Below, in pieces: positions 37,726 through 45,587 of a DNA stretch of 64,000 bases. A program made the translations under genes and the position numbers. The notes beneath the pieces were generated by a model. That model was not told the origin of the DNA. It saw only the letters and a program-made list of their open reading frames with translations, and did not search any database. Position 1 is the first letter of the stretch; each line of letters begins with the position of its first letter. This DNA is from Nocardia blacklockiae (GTDB taxonomy: Bacteria; Actinomycetota; Actinomycetes; Mycobacteriales; Mycobacteriaceae), in assembly GCF_015477355.1 (NCBI RefSeq), contig NZ_JADLRJ010000001.1, positions 62,001-126,000 on the forward strand. Reading direction: 5' to 3'.

Positions 37726-39282
37726 CTACCGCACCGTCCCGTCCACCATGCGCAGCGTCCGCGCCGCCGGCCAGGTCCGCGACCACGGCTCGCCGGGAAA
37801 ACGGCAGTGCCACACCGTGACTCCGCGATCGACGCTCGGGAAGCCGAGGCGGTCGTCGAGCCGCGCGACGGCCGACACCTGACCGAACCGCGTCCGCAGC
37901 GCGTCCTCGGGCCCGTCCACGCCGACGTAGAGCACCGTCGCCGCCGTGTCCGGCGGCGGGCCGAAATAGCCGTAGCCGCGGTTCGGGCTGTACACCCGCG
38001 GCAGCTCCGGATCGCCGAAATGCTCCAATGCCGCTGCCTGCCAATAGTTCTGCGTCACGAGCACCGCGTCGCGCCGCTGCTCGGGAGGTAAGGCGCGGAA
38101 GGCCGCCTCGACCGTCGCCGTCAGGCGGTCCCACCCGCTCGACCCGAACAGCTTGCTGCGCCGGTCGATCTGCGAGTAACTGTCGGTCGGGGTGTGCAGC
38201 CGGGACGCGGGCAGCGGCAGCGCCACCACGACGGCGACACTGATCGCGGTCGCCAGCGCGAGCAGCGCGAGGCCGAGAACGCGGACGCGCCGGGACAATT
38301 CGCGCTCGGTCAGGTACACCGCACCGGCGGCGAACAGCCCGGGAAACGCACCGGCGACGAAGTAGGGCCGCAGCGCGCCGCCGACGACACCGACGAGCCC
38401 GAGGGCCACCATCGGGATCACGAACCGGTAGGGCCGCAGGCGTTCCCAGCGCAGGCCCGCCCACATGCCCGCCAGCAGCAGCAGTCCCAGCGGACCGGTC
38501 ACCTGCACGATCTGACTCGGCATCCCGGCCACGCCGCTGGACGCCACCTGCTCCTCCCGCACCACCTGCCCCATCGCCAGTTGCGGCCAGCCGTGGGCGT
38601 GCTGCCACAGCAGGTTCGGTATCGCCGTGACGACCGGCAGCGCCGTCGCCGCCCACCATGCCCGCCGCCGCAGCATCTCGTGCGGGCCGGCGACGGCCAC
38701 CCCGAACGCCAGGCCCGCCCAGACGATCGGGATGAGCCATTTCACCTGGAAGTCCACGGCCGCAAGCACTCCGGCGACGATCAGCAGGCGATCGGCGCGG
38801 GTGCGCACCCAGCGGATCCACAGCCACGTGATGCCCGCGGTCAGGGTCACGTCGACGGCGAAGGTGCTCAGCATGGCCGACTGCATCACGGCCATCGGCG
38901 TGGTCGCGTACGCGGCCGCGGCCAGCACCTGCGCCCGGCGGCCGCCGCCGAACTCCCGCGCCAGCGCGGCACTGCACACGATCGCCGCCACGGTCAGCAG
39001 CACCGCCGGAAGACGCAGCGCCACTGCCGAGTTCGGCGCCAGCAGGTCCGCCGCGGCCGCCAGCAGCGGCACGACCGGGCCCTGATCGGCGTAGCCGAAC
39101 GACGGGTGGTGCCCGGCGGCGAGGAAATACAGCTCGTCGCCGCCGAGTCCGTAGCGGCCCAGGCGGGCGGTGAACACGGCGGCGGCGACGACCGCGACCG
39201 CGCCGACCTCGCGCCACGCGAACGGCGGCACGGGCGCGGCGCGCACGACTCGGGCGTCGCGGACGTCGGAGCCGACGATCAC
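37726..39282 (-). CDS. GT39-type integral membrane glycosyltransferase (ArnT/PMT-like)
   Basis: 518 residues with about eleven hydrophobic segments and a periplasmic C-terminal domain of about 150 residues. The first extracytoplasmic loop carries the acidic GGDELYFL signature with Asp-Glu, as in PMT/ArnT enzymes that use polyprenyl-phosphate sugars. A second signature, ADQGPVVPL, follows. The acceptor may be a lipid, a polysaccharide or a protein. It is convergent with the mycolyltransferase gene (three bases between stops), so it is a separate transcription unit. A link to the polyketide lipid is possible but unsupported. Confidence 0.83.
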   Translation of the reverse strand: MIVGSDVRDARVVRAAPVPPFAWREVGAVAVVAAAVFTARLGRYGLGGDELYFLAAGHHPSFGYADQGPVVPLLAAAADLLAPNSAVALRLPAVLLTVAAIVCSAALAREFGGGRRAQVLAAAAYATTPMAVMQSAMLSTFAVDVTLTAGITWLWIRWVRTRADRLLIVAGVLAAVDFQVKWLIPIVWAGLAFGVAVAGPHEMLRRRAWWAATALPVVTAIPNLLWQHAHGWPQLAMGQVVREEQVASSGVAGMPSQIVQVTGPLGLLLLAGMWAGLRWERLRPYRFVIPMVALGLVGVVGGALRPYFVAGAFPGLFAAGAVYLTERELSRRVRVLGLALLALATAISVAVVVALPLPASRLHTPTDSYSQIDRRSKLFGSSGWDRLTATVEAAFRALPPEQRRDAVLVTQNYWQAAALEHFGDPELPRVYSPNRGYGYFGPPPDTAATVLYVGVDGPEDALRTRFGQVSAVARLDDRLGFPSVDRGVTVWHCRFPGEPWSRTWPAARTLRMVDGTVR

Positions 39283-39625
39283 GACCGCGCTCCGGCCCGT
39301 GCGACGGCGGCAGTATCCGGCATGTGGTGTCCTCCCGACTGGCGGGCGCGCGCGGAGTCCGCCGGAGTCACGGGTGTGAGTCTCCGGCGCACGCGGCGAC
39401 CGATCGGCCTCGCGTACCGGAACGCCGCCTCACCGGCGTGCGCGCGATGCCGAATAGTGAAGTGATAGAGCGGTTTTCACCGCTCTCGTCGGGGACGATG
39501 GTAATGCCGCCGGGGCGCGCGGTTCGCGGTGCGAGCGGAAAACCGGCCACCACACAACCGGCTGTGAACTCACCTGTGAACGTGCACCACGCCTGCCCGC
39601 GGTTTCGAATCCGGCAGGGTTCCGG
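39283..39625. other. Intergenic region with terminator-like hairpin
   Basis: 343 bases between two minus-strand genes. I see no convincing gene; the overlapping open frames use different strands and lack starts with RBS. The main feature is the hairpin at 39467-39486. Confidence 0.45.
39467..39486 (-). terminator. Perfect 8-bp hairpin, possible terminator of the 111-aa gene
   Basis: Stem AGAGCGGT / ACCGCTCT with a four-base loop, perfectly paired. It lies about 140 bases downstream of the minus-strand gene ending at 39626. There is no long U tract after it, which is common in high-GC actinobacteria. Confidence 0.5.
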
Positions 39626-39961
39626 TCACATGCCGCCCGCGTGCGGCAGTTCCCCCGTGGGCCACCGGGCGTAGGTGTGCTGCGGGGTGATCGTGATGAC
39701 GTCGGTGATCCGGATCAGCTCCTCGGGGATCGTGCCGCAGTCGAAATGATCGGCGCTCGGCACGAGGACGGCCTCGGCGCGCAGACCGGCGACCGCGCGC
39801 GCCAACTGACCCAGCGGGTCGTCGGTGCGGTGGCTGAACGCGATCGTCTTGCAGAGGTTGTAGCCCAGCCTGCGGGCCAGGCTGCGGATCTGCGCCTCGT
39901 CCCATTGCTGGCGCTGGCGCGAGATGTCGGTGCGTAGATATCCGAGTGCCAGAAACGTCAT
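39626..39961 (-). CDS. Small protein resembling a resolvase N-terminal domain, 111 aa
   Basis: Starts at ATG 39961. The opening GYLRTDISRQRQQWDEAQIR, then RSLARRLGYNL and LGQLARAVAGLRAEAVLVPS, follow the strand-helix pattern of serine-recombinase N-terminal domains (GYxRxSxxxQ...). The catalytic Ser position reads Asp/Ile instead, and no DNA-binding C-terminus exists. It is therefore probably not an active recombinase. Stand-alone proteins of this sort occur in Nocardia; their function is unknown. No mobile-element ends were seen around it. Confidence 0.6.
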   Translation of the reverse strand: MTFLALGYLRTDISRQRQQWDEAQIRSLARRLGYNLCKTIAFSHRTDDPLGQLARAVAGLRAEAVLVPSADHFDCGTIPEELIRITDVITITPQHTYARWPTGELPHAGGM

Positions 39962-40431
39962 GTCTCAGTCCGTCCTCGAGAGGGCCGCACGTCGCGATGG
40001 TGGCAGGTATGGCGAATATCGGAACTTGTCAGCATCTTTCGGGCAATCCGAGCGTAACCGTGGTTGACCGTTCCCGGCAACCACTCCACCCCGCCGCGAA
40101 TGTCGGCTTGTCCTATCATGTTTGCTGGAAGCCGGATCGCGTTCACCCCGTAAACGGTTCACTTCGCCAGACACGCCGACCCCTATCCGGCGTGTCGAGA
40201 GCGGCACACCGGTCATTGTGTCCGCCTACCGCAATCTCACCGCGAACGGCGTGTCGAGACCGGCACGGTGTTTCGGGCGTGATGTCGTCGAGGCGGTGGC
40301 GCGGCCGGGCCGGAGCCGGTGCGTCCGTCGGCGCCGAGGAGCAGGCCCGCACAAGACCCGCCGGGGACGCGGCCCGCCGTGACAGCGGCGGGCGCACAAG
40401 GCATGATTCGATCATCTGCGGAAGGGAGAAC
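39962..40431. promoter_or_regulatory. Divergent intergenic region with inverted and direct repeats
   Basis: 470 bases between the resolvase-like gene and the TetR regulator. It is AT-richer around 40000-40130. A perfect 9-bp inverted repeat GACACGCCG / CGGCGTGTC spans 40170-40196. The sequence GGCGTGTCGAGA[GC]CGGCAC occurs at 40189-40207 and again at 40248-40266. GAAGGGAGAA just before GTG 40432 is the RBS. No gene was seen. Confidence 0.5.
40170..40266. repeat. Inverted repeat plus 59-bp-spaced direct repeats, candidate operators
   Basis: The right arm of the perfect inverted repeat 40170-40196 is the start of a 19-base motif (40189-40207). The motif recurs with one mismatch 59 bases downstream (40248-40266). 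The position, 165-260 bases before the TetR start, fits autoregulation by that TetR protein or control of the divergent gene. Confidence 0.5.
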
Positions 40432-41106
40432 GTGGAACCTGCACCGTCGGTCCCCGCACCGGCCTCGGGCCCGGAGTCCCTGATCGAGCGCGCCTACATC
40501 GACGCCGTCGAACAGGTCGACGACACCGACGAAACCCGCTCGCGCGTCCTGGATTCGGCGTACGAGCAGTTCTGCCGGATGGGCATCCAGCGTTCCACCA
40601 TGGAGGACGTGGCCCGTCGCGCCGAGGTCTCCCGGATCACCGTCTACCGCCGCTTCGCCACCAAGGACGCCCTCGCCGAGCAGGTCATCCTGCGAGAGTT
40701 CCGCCGCTACTTCGACCGGTTCCTGCTCGACATCGCCCAGGCCCGGACCGCGGCCGACCGGGTGGTGGTCGGCTTCGTCAGTTCGCTGCGGACCATTCGC
40801 GGCAACCCGCTCATCGGCGGCCTGCTCGCCGCCGAACCGGACCTGTTGGTCGGGTCGCTGATCGGTGACCAGGGCCGCACGGTCGCCGCCGTCCGGCAGT
40901 TCGTCGCCGGACAACTGCGCAGCGAGCAGCGGGCGGGCCACGTCTCCGACCGGGTGGACGCCGACCTCGTCGCCGAGTTGATGGTCCGGGTCTCCGCGTC
41001 GTTCCTGGCCATCCCCAGCGACCTCGTCGACCTGGACGACGACGCGCAGCTGGCCGCCCTGGCCCGGCAGTTCCTGGTGCCGATGCTCGAACCCCGGGAG
41101 CCCTGA
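40432..41106 (+). CDS. TetR-family transcriptional regulator
   Basis: 224 residues from GTG 40432 (VEPAPSVPAP), chosen for the RBS GAAGGGAGAA; the frame is open far upstream but reads as non-coding. A disordered N-terminal arm precedes the TetR helix-turn-helix (MEDVARRAEVSRITVYRRFATKD, about residues 60-82). The C-terminal ligand-binding helices carry GLLAAEPDLLVGSL, reminiscent of fatty-acid-responsive TetR proteins. It converges on the PucR gene, and the two stops are one base apart. It is a candidate regulator for the DUF2236/FadD/mce genes to its right or for itself. Confidence 0.88.
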   Translation: MEPAPSVPAPASGPESLIERAYIDAVEQVDDTDETRSRVLDSAYEQFCRMGIQRSTMEDVARRAEVSRITVYRRFATKDALAEQVILREFRRYFDRFLLDIAQARTAADRVVVGFVSSLRTIRGNPLIGGLLAAEPDLLVGSLIGDQGRTVAAVRQFVAGQLRSEQRAGHVSDRVDADLVAELMVRVSASFLAIPSDLVDLDDDAQLAALARQFLVPMLEPREP

Positions 41107-41107
41107 G

Positions 41108-42166
41108 TCACTGCCCCGGGGCCACCGCCCGGATGAGCAGGGCGGCCCGCAGCGTGCACAGGTCGGCCAGCTGGTTCGGGTCGTAGCCGGTGAGCTGGTG
41201 GATGCGCCGGAGGCGATGGTCGACGGTGTTGGCGTGGATGTCGAGTTCGCGCGCGGTGCGGGTCCGGTTGAGCTCGTTGCGTACGTGCCGGGCGAGCGTG
41301 TCGATCAGCTCCGGTTGCGGAGCCAGCGGATCCAGCACGGTGGCCAGGCGGTCGCGGGCCAGGCTCGGCCGCGTCACCTGGTACTCGACCACCAGATCCC
41401 GGAACCGGTGCAGGCCGGGCGCGCGACCGGCGGCGCCGGCCAGGTCGAGCAGTTCGTGCGCCTGGGTGTGCGCGGCGGTGATGTGCGCGCGGTCGGCGGG
41501 GACGACGGTCGCCAGCACCTCGACATCCGCTGCGGCGCAAGCACTCTCGACCAGCCCGTCCAGCTCCTCGTCGGCGACGGCGGATTCCGGGATCAGCAGC
41601 GTCGCGCCGGCGTCGCCGACCATCGACAGGATCGCCGTCGTCCCGCGCCGGCGCAATTCGGCCGAGAACCGCGACCAGGCGCCGGCGGCGAAGCGCGGCG
41701 GGGGAGCCGAGAAGCGCGCGGCCACCACGTGATACGCGTCGCCGACGGGCAGCCCGGCCAGGCGGCTGGCGGCCTGCTCGCCGTCGCCGCGCAGCAGCGC
41801 CACCGCGAGCGCCTGCTCGGCCTCGGCGGTGACCTCGGTGCGTGCGCGCAGCTCGCGCCGGAACGCGTGATAGGTCGCCGACGACATCCGGTGCACCGCT
41901 TGCAGAGTCGTGTGCAGGTGCGCGGCGGGCAGGTCCGTGCCGCCCGCGGCGGCGACCACGCGGTCGATGGCCGTCCGGGCGCCCTCCCACAGCGCGCTGT
42001 CGACCGTCCCGAACGGCACTCCCGCGAGTGCCCAGCGCCGCGCGGCGTCGTCGAAGTGCCGCAGCGTGCCGTCGGGCTCCTCGCCCCGCAGACAGCGCAG
42101 GGTGAACTCGTGGGCGAGGCGGGCCACCTCGGTGTCGGTGCCGGGCCGTTCCTGGTGCCGGTGCAT
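41108..42166 (-). CDS. PucR-family helix-turn-helix regulator
   Basis: 352 residues from ATG 42166 (MHRHQERPGT). The middle is a GGDEF-like PucR fold, and the C-terminus is the PucR HTH_30 domain: DTLARHVRNELNRTRTAREL then DIHANTVDHRLRRIHQLTGY, the classic signature. In actinobacteria such genes often sit beside lipid or amine catabolism operons. It lies five bases downstream of DUF2236 copy 1 on the same strand, so the two form an operon and the regulator is probably made under the control of the same promoter. Confidence 0.88.
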   Translation of the reverse strand: MHRHQERPGTDTEVARLAHEFTLRCLRGEEPDGTLRHFDDAARRWALAGVPFGTVDSALWEGARTAIDRVVAAAGGTDLPAAHLHTTLQAVHRMSSATYHAFRRELRARTEVTAEAEQALAVALLRGDGEQAASRLAGLPVGDAYHVVAARFSAPPPRFAAGAWSRFSAELRRRGTTAILSMVGDAGATLLIPESAVADEELDGLVESACAAADVEVLATVVPADRAHITAAHTQAHELLDLAGAAGRAPGLHRFRDLVVEYQVTRPSLARDRLATVLDPLAPQPELIDTLARHVRNELNRTRTARELDIHANTVDHRLRRIHQLTGYDPNQLADLCTLRAALLIRAVAPGQ

Positions 42167-42171
42167 GGCGG

Positions 42172-43029
42172 TCAGACCAGCGACTTGCCCTGCGCCCGGC
42201 GCAGGCGCATGTCGTGCAGGTAGCGCTCGAACGGGTGCAGCCGCCAGCGCTCCGGGAGCGCGGCGCAGAGCAGTCCGAGGCCGCGCATGACCAGCTCGAA
42301 GGCCCGCTGCCGCCGCGCATTCCAGGGCAGGCCGAGCTGATCGCGGAACGGCTGGGGCAGGTAGCCCGTGGTGAAGAAGCGGTTCACGCGCCGGAACAGC
42401 AAGCGCTCGTAGCGGCGGTACGGCCCCAGATCGATGACCTGGTCGAGCAGATAGGCGCGCACCTCGGCGTCGAGCGACAGCCGGGGCAGCATCGAGTTCC
42501 AGTACTCGTCGAACGCGGTCCGGTCGCGCGGCCACAGCTCCGGCCGCATCTGCAAGGTTGTGCCGAAACGCGCCGCGTCGCGGTACAACTCGTCGGCGGT
42601 CTGCTCGTCGATCCCGCCGTAGAGAAAGGTGAGCGAATCGACCGTGCCGCGGTAGAGACAGGCCGCCACCCACAGTTGCAGCCGCGGGTCGAAGGCGTTG
42701 TACCGCACCGCGCTGCCCGGGCGCGAGCGAACCTGCCGGTGCGAGGTGTCGACGGCCGCGCGGTAGGCGGCGCGATCGTCGTCGGTGCCGAGCACGGCCA
42801 CCGCTAAGTAAGTCAGTGTTGTCCGACCGCGCTTGCGCGGGTGCAGCGTGAAGCGGCCGCTGTCGACCGTGCTCTCCACGACGCCGCGCCCGACGGGCGG
42901 CAGGCTCAGTTGCATCACCACATTGGCCGGACCGCCGAGCAACGCGGCGGGTCCCGCCAGGTAACGGCGGCGGCGTGCCAGCTCGTCGGCGGTGGTCTCC
43001 GGCGGGGTGGGCAGGACGGGGAAGGTCAT
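42172..43029 (-). CDS. DUF2236 (MpaB-like oxygenase family) protein, copy 1
   Basis: 285 residues from ATG 43029. DUF2236 hallmarks: GGPANVVMQLSLPPVGRGVVES, YLAVAVLGTDDDR, HRQVRSRPGS and FDPRLQLWVAACLY. Homologues include latex-clearing protein Lcp and MpaB, heme or metal proteins that oxidise hydrophobic substrates; activity here is unproven. A paralogue with the same segments starts at 55129, beyond the mce operon. The two share an upstream element (43064-43083 here), supporting co-regulation with mce. Confidence 0.88.
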   Translation of the reverse strand: MTFPVLPTPPETTADELARRRRYLAGPAALLGGPANVVMQLSLPPVGRGVVESTVDSGRFTLHPRKRGRTTLTYLAVAVLGTDDDRAAYRAAVDTSHRQVRSRPGSAVRYNAFDPRLQLWVAACLYRGTVDSLTFLYGGIDEQTADELYRDAARFGTTLQMRPELWPRDRTAFDEYWNSMLPRLSLDAEVRAYLLDQVIDLGPYRRYERLLFRRVNRFFTTGYLPQPFRDQLGLPWNARRQRAFELVMRGLGLLCAALPERWRLHPFERYLHDMRLRRAQGKSLV

Positions 43030-43063
43030 GGCGCTCCGGCGGTCGGTGCGGGAAGTTGCCCAT

Positions 43064-43083
43064 TAAGTTAATCAGAATTCTCG
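43064..43083 (-). promoter_or_regulatory. Shared element, copy 1, upstream of DUF2236 copy 1
   Basis: Reads CGAGAATTCTGATTAACTTA on the minus strand, 34 bases before the ATG. It is 17/20 identical to 55081-55100 and shares the GAGAAT-N4-A[GT]TAAC[AT]TA pattern with 54918-54936. TAACTT fits a -10 TANNNT hexamer, so the element may overlap the promoter. The local palindrome ATTAAGTTAAT (43062-43072) overlaps it and could be an operator for the divergent genes. Confidence 0.55.
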
Positions 43084-43160
43084 CCGGGATGTATGCTTCG
43101 GGAGGACGCGGCGGGCCCGCTCGGCACGGTCCGCGGCGCGGATTTCCTCGGAGGTGGGAT

Positions 43161-44813
43161 GTGAGCAGCAGGCCGTCGGCACTGGTCGCGCCGGTGCGGA
43201 CGCTGACCGATTCGCTCGCGGCGCTGGGGGTGTTGCGCCGGCGCGGGATGATCGATCCGCGCCGCCCGCTGGACACCCTCGCGACACTGCGCGACGCGGG
43301 CGTCTACGGGCCGTTCGTCACGGTGCTGCGGCACGCGGTGCGGCGGCACGCGGCGGTGACCGCGATCGTCGACGAGCGCGGCGGCCTCACCTTCGCCGAG
43401 CTGGACGCGCGCTCCAACGCGCTCGCCCGCGGCCTGCGCGCGGCGGGCCTGGGCCCGGGCAGCACCGTCGCGACGCTGTGCCGCGACCACCGCGGGATGG
43501 TGCTCGCCCTGCTGGCGGCCGGAAAGCTCGGCGCCCGAGTGGTTTTGATGAACACCGGCTTCGCCGGGCCGCAGCTCGCGACCGTCGCCGAGCGCGAAGG
43601 AGTCGGCGCGCTCCTGCTCGACAGCGAGTTCGCGCGCCTGCTCGACGCCCTGCCGGCCACGCTGCCGCGCATTCTCACCTGGGTGGACGAGGCGGACGAG
43701 GTGCCGCCCGGCACCCCGACCGTGGACACGCTGATCGCGGCCCATCCGGGTGACCCGGTCGCCGCGCCGCCGCGGCCCGGCGGCACCGTCATCCTTACCA
43801 GCGGGACCACCGGCACGCCGAAAGGCGCTCCGCGCGACAAGGTCTCGCCGCTGCAATCGGCCCAGTTCCTCGACCGGGTGCCGCTGCCGCGCGCGGACAC
43901 CATCGTGATGGCGGCGCCGATCTTCCACGGCACCGGCCTGTCCCAGTTCACGCTGGGCTGGGCGCTGGGCAACACGGTGGTCTTCCGGCAGCGCCGCTTC
44001 GATCCGCGGCGCACGCTGGCCGCCGTCGCGGAGTATCGGGCGGCGACGCTGGTTCTGGTGCCGACCATGTTGCAGCGCATCGTCGATCTCGGCGACGACG
44101 TGCTGTCCGAGTACGACACGTCCACGCTGCGGGTGATCTTCGCCGCCGGGTCGTCGATCTCACCGGATCTGGCCCGCCGGACCGACGCCGCGTTCGGTCC
44201 CGTGCTGTACAACCTCTACGCCTCCACCGAGGTCGCCGTCGCGGCGGTCGCCACGCCGGAGGATCTGCGCGCGGCGCCCGGCACGGTGGGTCGCCCGCCG
44301 GTCGGCTGCCGGGTCGCGCTCTACGACGAGCGGCGCCGCCGGATCACCGAGCCCGGCCGCACGGGCACGATCTTCGTCTCCAGCGGGCTCAGCTTCACCG
44401 GCTACACCGACGGCCGGCGGAAGGAGATCGTGGACGGCCTGCTGTGCAGCGGCGACCTGGGCCACTTCGACGCCGACGGGCGGCTGTTCATCGACGGCCG
44501 CGACGACGACATGATCGTCTCCGGCGGCGAGAACGTCTATCCCCTCGAGGTCGAGAACCTGCTCGCCGAGCGCCCCGACGTCGCCGAGGCCGCCGTCGTC
44601 GGCGTCGACGACCGCGACTTCGGAAAACGATTGCGCGCCTACGTCGTCCGGCACCACGACGCCGCCTGCGACGAGCAGGACATCAAGGACTACGTCAAGT
44701 CCCGGCTCGCCCGGCACAAGGTACCCCGGGACGTGATCTTCCTGGCGGAGCTACCCCGCAACGCCACCGGCAAGCTCCTGCGGCGCGAACTGGAGCGAGC
44801 CGACCTCGACTGA
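43161..44813 (+). CDS. Fatty acyl-CoA synthetase (FadD-like AMP-binding protein)
   Basis: 550 residues from GTG 43161, with GGAGGTGGGA directly upstream. Motifs: P-loop TSGTTGTPKGAP (near residue 214), YASTEVAVAA (A5-like), SGDLGHFDADGRLFIDGRDD (A7/A8) and the C-terminal catalytic Lys in NATGKLLRREL. It lacks the FAAL-specific insertion and is a CoA ligase, closest in style to the FadD2/FadD12 group. It should activate a fatty or steroid-derived acid as the CoA thioester. It is divergent from DUF2236 copy 1 and adjacent to the mce operon, which fits activation of imported lipid. Its 3' end abuts a TetR remnant on the opposite strand. Confidence 0.88.
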   Translation: MSSRPSALVAPVRTLTDSLAALGVLRRRGMIDPRRPLDTLATLRDAGVYGPFVTVLRHAVRRHAAVTAIVDERGGLTFAELDARSNALARGLRAAGLGPGSTVATLCRDHRGMVLALLAAGKLGARVVLMNTGFAGPQLATVAEREGVGALLLDSEFARLLDALPATLPRILTWVDEADEVPPGTPTVDTLIAAHPGDPVAAPPRPGGTVILTSGTTGTPKGAPRDKVSPLQSAQFLDRVPLPRADTIVMAAPIFHGTGLSQFTLGWALGNTVVFRQRRFDPRRTLAAVAEYRAATLVLVPTMLQRIVDLGDDVLSEYDTSTLRVIFAAGSSISPDLARRTDAAFGPVLYNLYASTEVAVAAVATPEDLRAAPGTVGRPPVGCRVALYDERRRRITEPGRTGTIFVSSGLSFTGYTDGRRKEIVDGLLCSGDLGHFDADGRLFIDGRDDDMIVSGGENVYPLEVENLLAERPDVAEAAVVGVDDRDFGKRLRAYVVRHHDAACDEQDIKDYVKSRLARHKVPRDVIFLAELPRNATGKLLRRELERADLD

Positions 44814-44920
44814 GGGCAGCGGGTAGTGCCGGTACAGCGCCGTCGAGGTAATGCCGAGCCGGGCGGCGATGTCGTCCATGCTGACGCCGTTCCGTCCTCG
44901 GCTCGAGAGGGCGGTCCGTT
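44814..44920 (-). pseudogene. Remnant of a TetR helix-turn-helix domain
   Basis: The minus-strand frame ending here reads LSSRGRNGVSMDDIAARLGI then TSTALYRHYP, a textbook TetR N-terminal helix-turn-helix. Downstream of the recognition helix the frame runs antisense into the end of fadD, so the whole ligand-binding domain is missing. Upstream, the first helix is cut close to the Mce-associated gene stop (44926). This is too short to function alone and is best read as the scar of a deleted regulator, perhaps the former local regulator of the mce operon. Confidence 0.7.
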
Positions 44921-44925
44921 CTCCG

Positions 44926-45570
44926 TCAGGACTGCGGCGGGGCGGTCAGCGGTGTGTTGATCTTGTTGACCAGCCAGCGGTCGCCGTCCTTCTCCAGCCG
45001 CATCACCATCGACAGCTGGCCCGGCTCGGGCTTGCCCTGGGTGCCGGTGCTGGTGATGGTCTGGCCGATCACCACGATGGCCTCGGCGGAGGTCCGGTCG
45101 CCGGTGCGCAGGGCGCACTGCACGTCGGTCGACTTCGACACCACCTCGCCCTTGGCCAGTACGTCGCTGAGATCCTTGCTGCTGGACTCGAATTGCTTCT
45201 TCCAGTCGCCGGTCGCCCCGGCGAGCACATTGCGCACGTACTGGTCGAGGTGCTTGGCGTCGTAGGTGGCGACCACGGGCGCGTAGGCACAGGCGGCCTG
45301 GCGCGCGTCCTCGTGTGCGTCCAGCACGGCCCGATGATCCTTGTCCTGCAAGTAGAACAACACACTGGAACCGATCGCCGCGCCGAGGACCACCGCGGCG
45401 GCCGTCGCGATCACCCGCGGGGCGAAGCGGTGTGTGCGCAACGCCGCCAAGCGCGAAAGCCGTGTGCCGCGTGCGCCTTCGGGCTCCGGCGCGGTATCGG
45501 TAGCCGACTCGTCGGACTCGCCGTCACCTGGCGGAGCGTCCGCTACTTTGTCAACATCCTTGTCGCTCAT
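44926..45570 (-). CDS. Mce-associated membrane protein (Mam-like)
   Basis: 214 residues: an acidic disordered N-terminus (1-45), one transmembrane helix (about 55-75, VIATAAAVVLGAAIGSSVLF), and an extracytoplasmic NTF2-like domain (DAKHLDQYVRNVLAGATGDW; end DGDRWLVNKINT). This is the layout of Mce-associated Mam proteins that stabilise Mce complexes. It follows mceF by 17 bases on the same strand and is the last gene of the operon. Confidence 0.85.
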   Translation of the reverse strand: MSDKDVDKVADAPPGDGESDESATDTAPEPEGARGTRLSRLAALRTHRFAPRVIATAAAVVLGAAIGSSVLFYLQDKDHRAVLDAHEDARQAACAYAPVVATYDAKHLDQYVRNVLAGATGDWKKQFESSSKDLSDVLAKGEVVSKSTDVQCALRTGDRTSAEAIVVIGQTITSTGTQGKPEPGQLSMVMRLEKDGDRWLVNKINTPLTAPPQS

Positions 45571-45587
45571 GGGTTTTCGCTCCTTGG

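Noticed and set aside
39626-39961. Serine recombinase marking an integrated element
   Set aside because: Catalytic Ser and DNA-binding domain are absent, and no inverted repeats, att-like duplications or tRNA lie nearby.
43062-43072. ATTAAGTTAAT as an independent operator
   Set aside because: It overlaps the shared GAGAAT element and is not repeated at the other two copies, so it may be chance in an AT-rich promoter.
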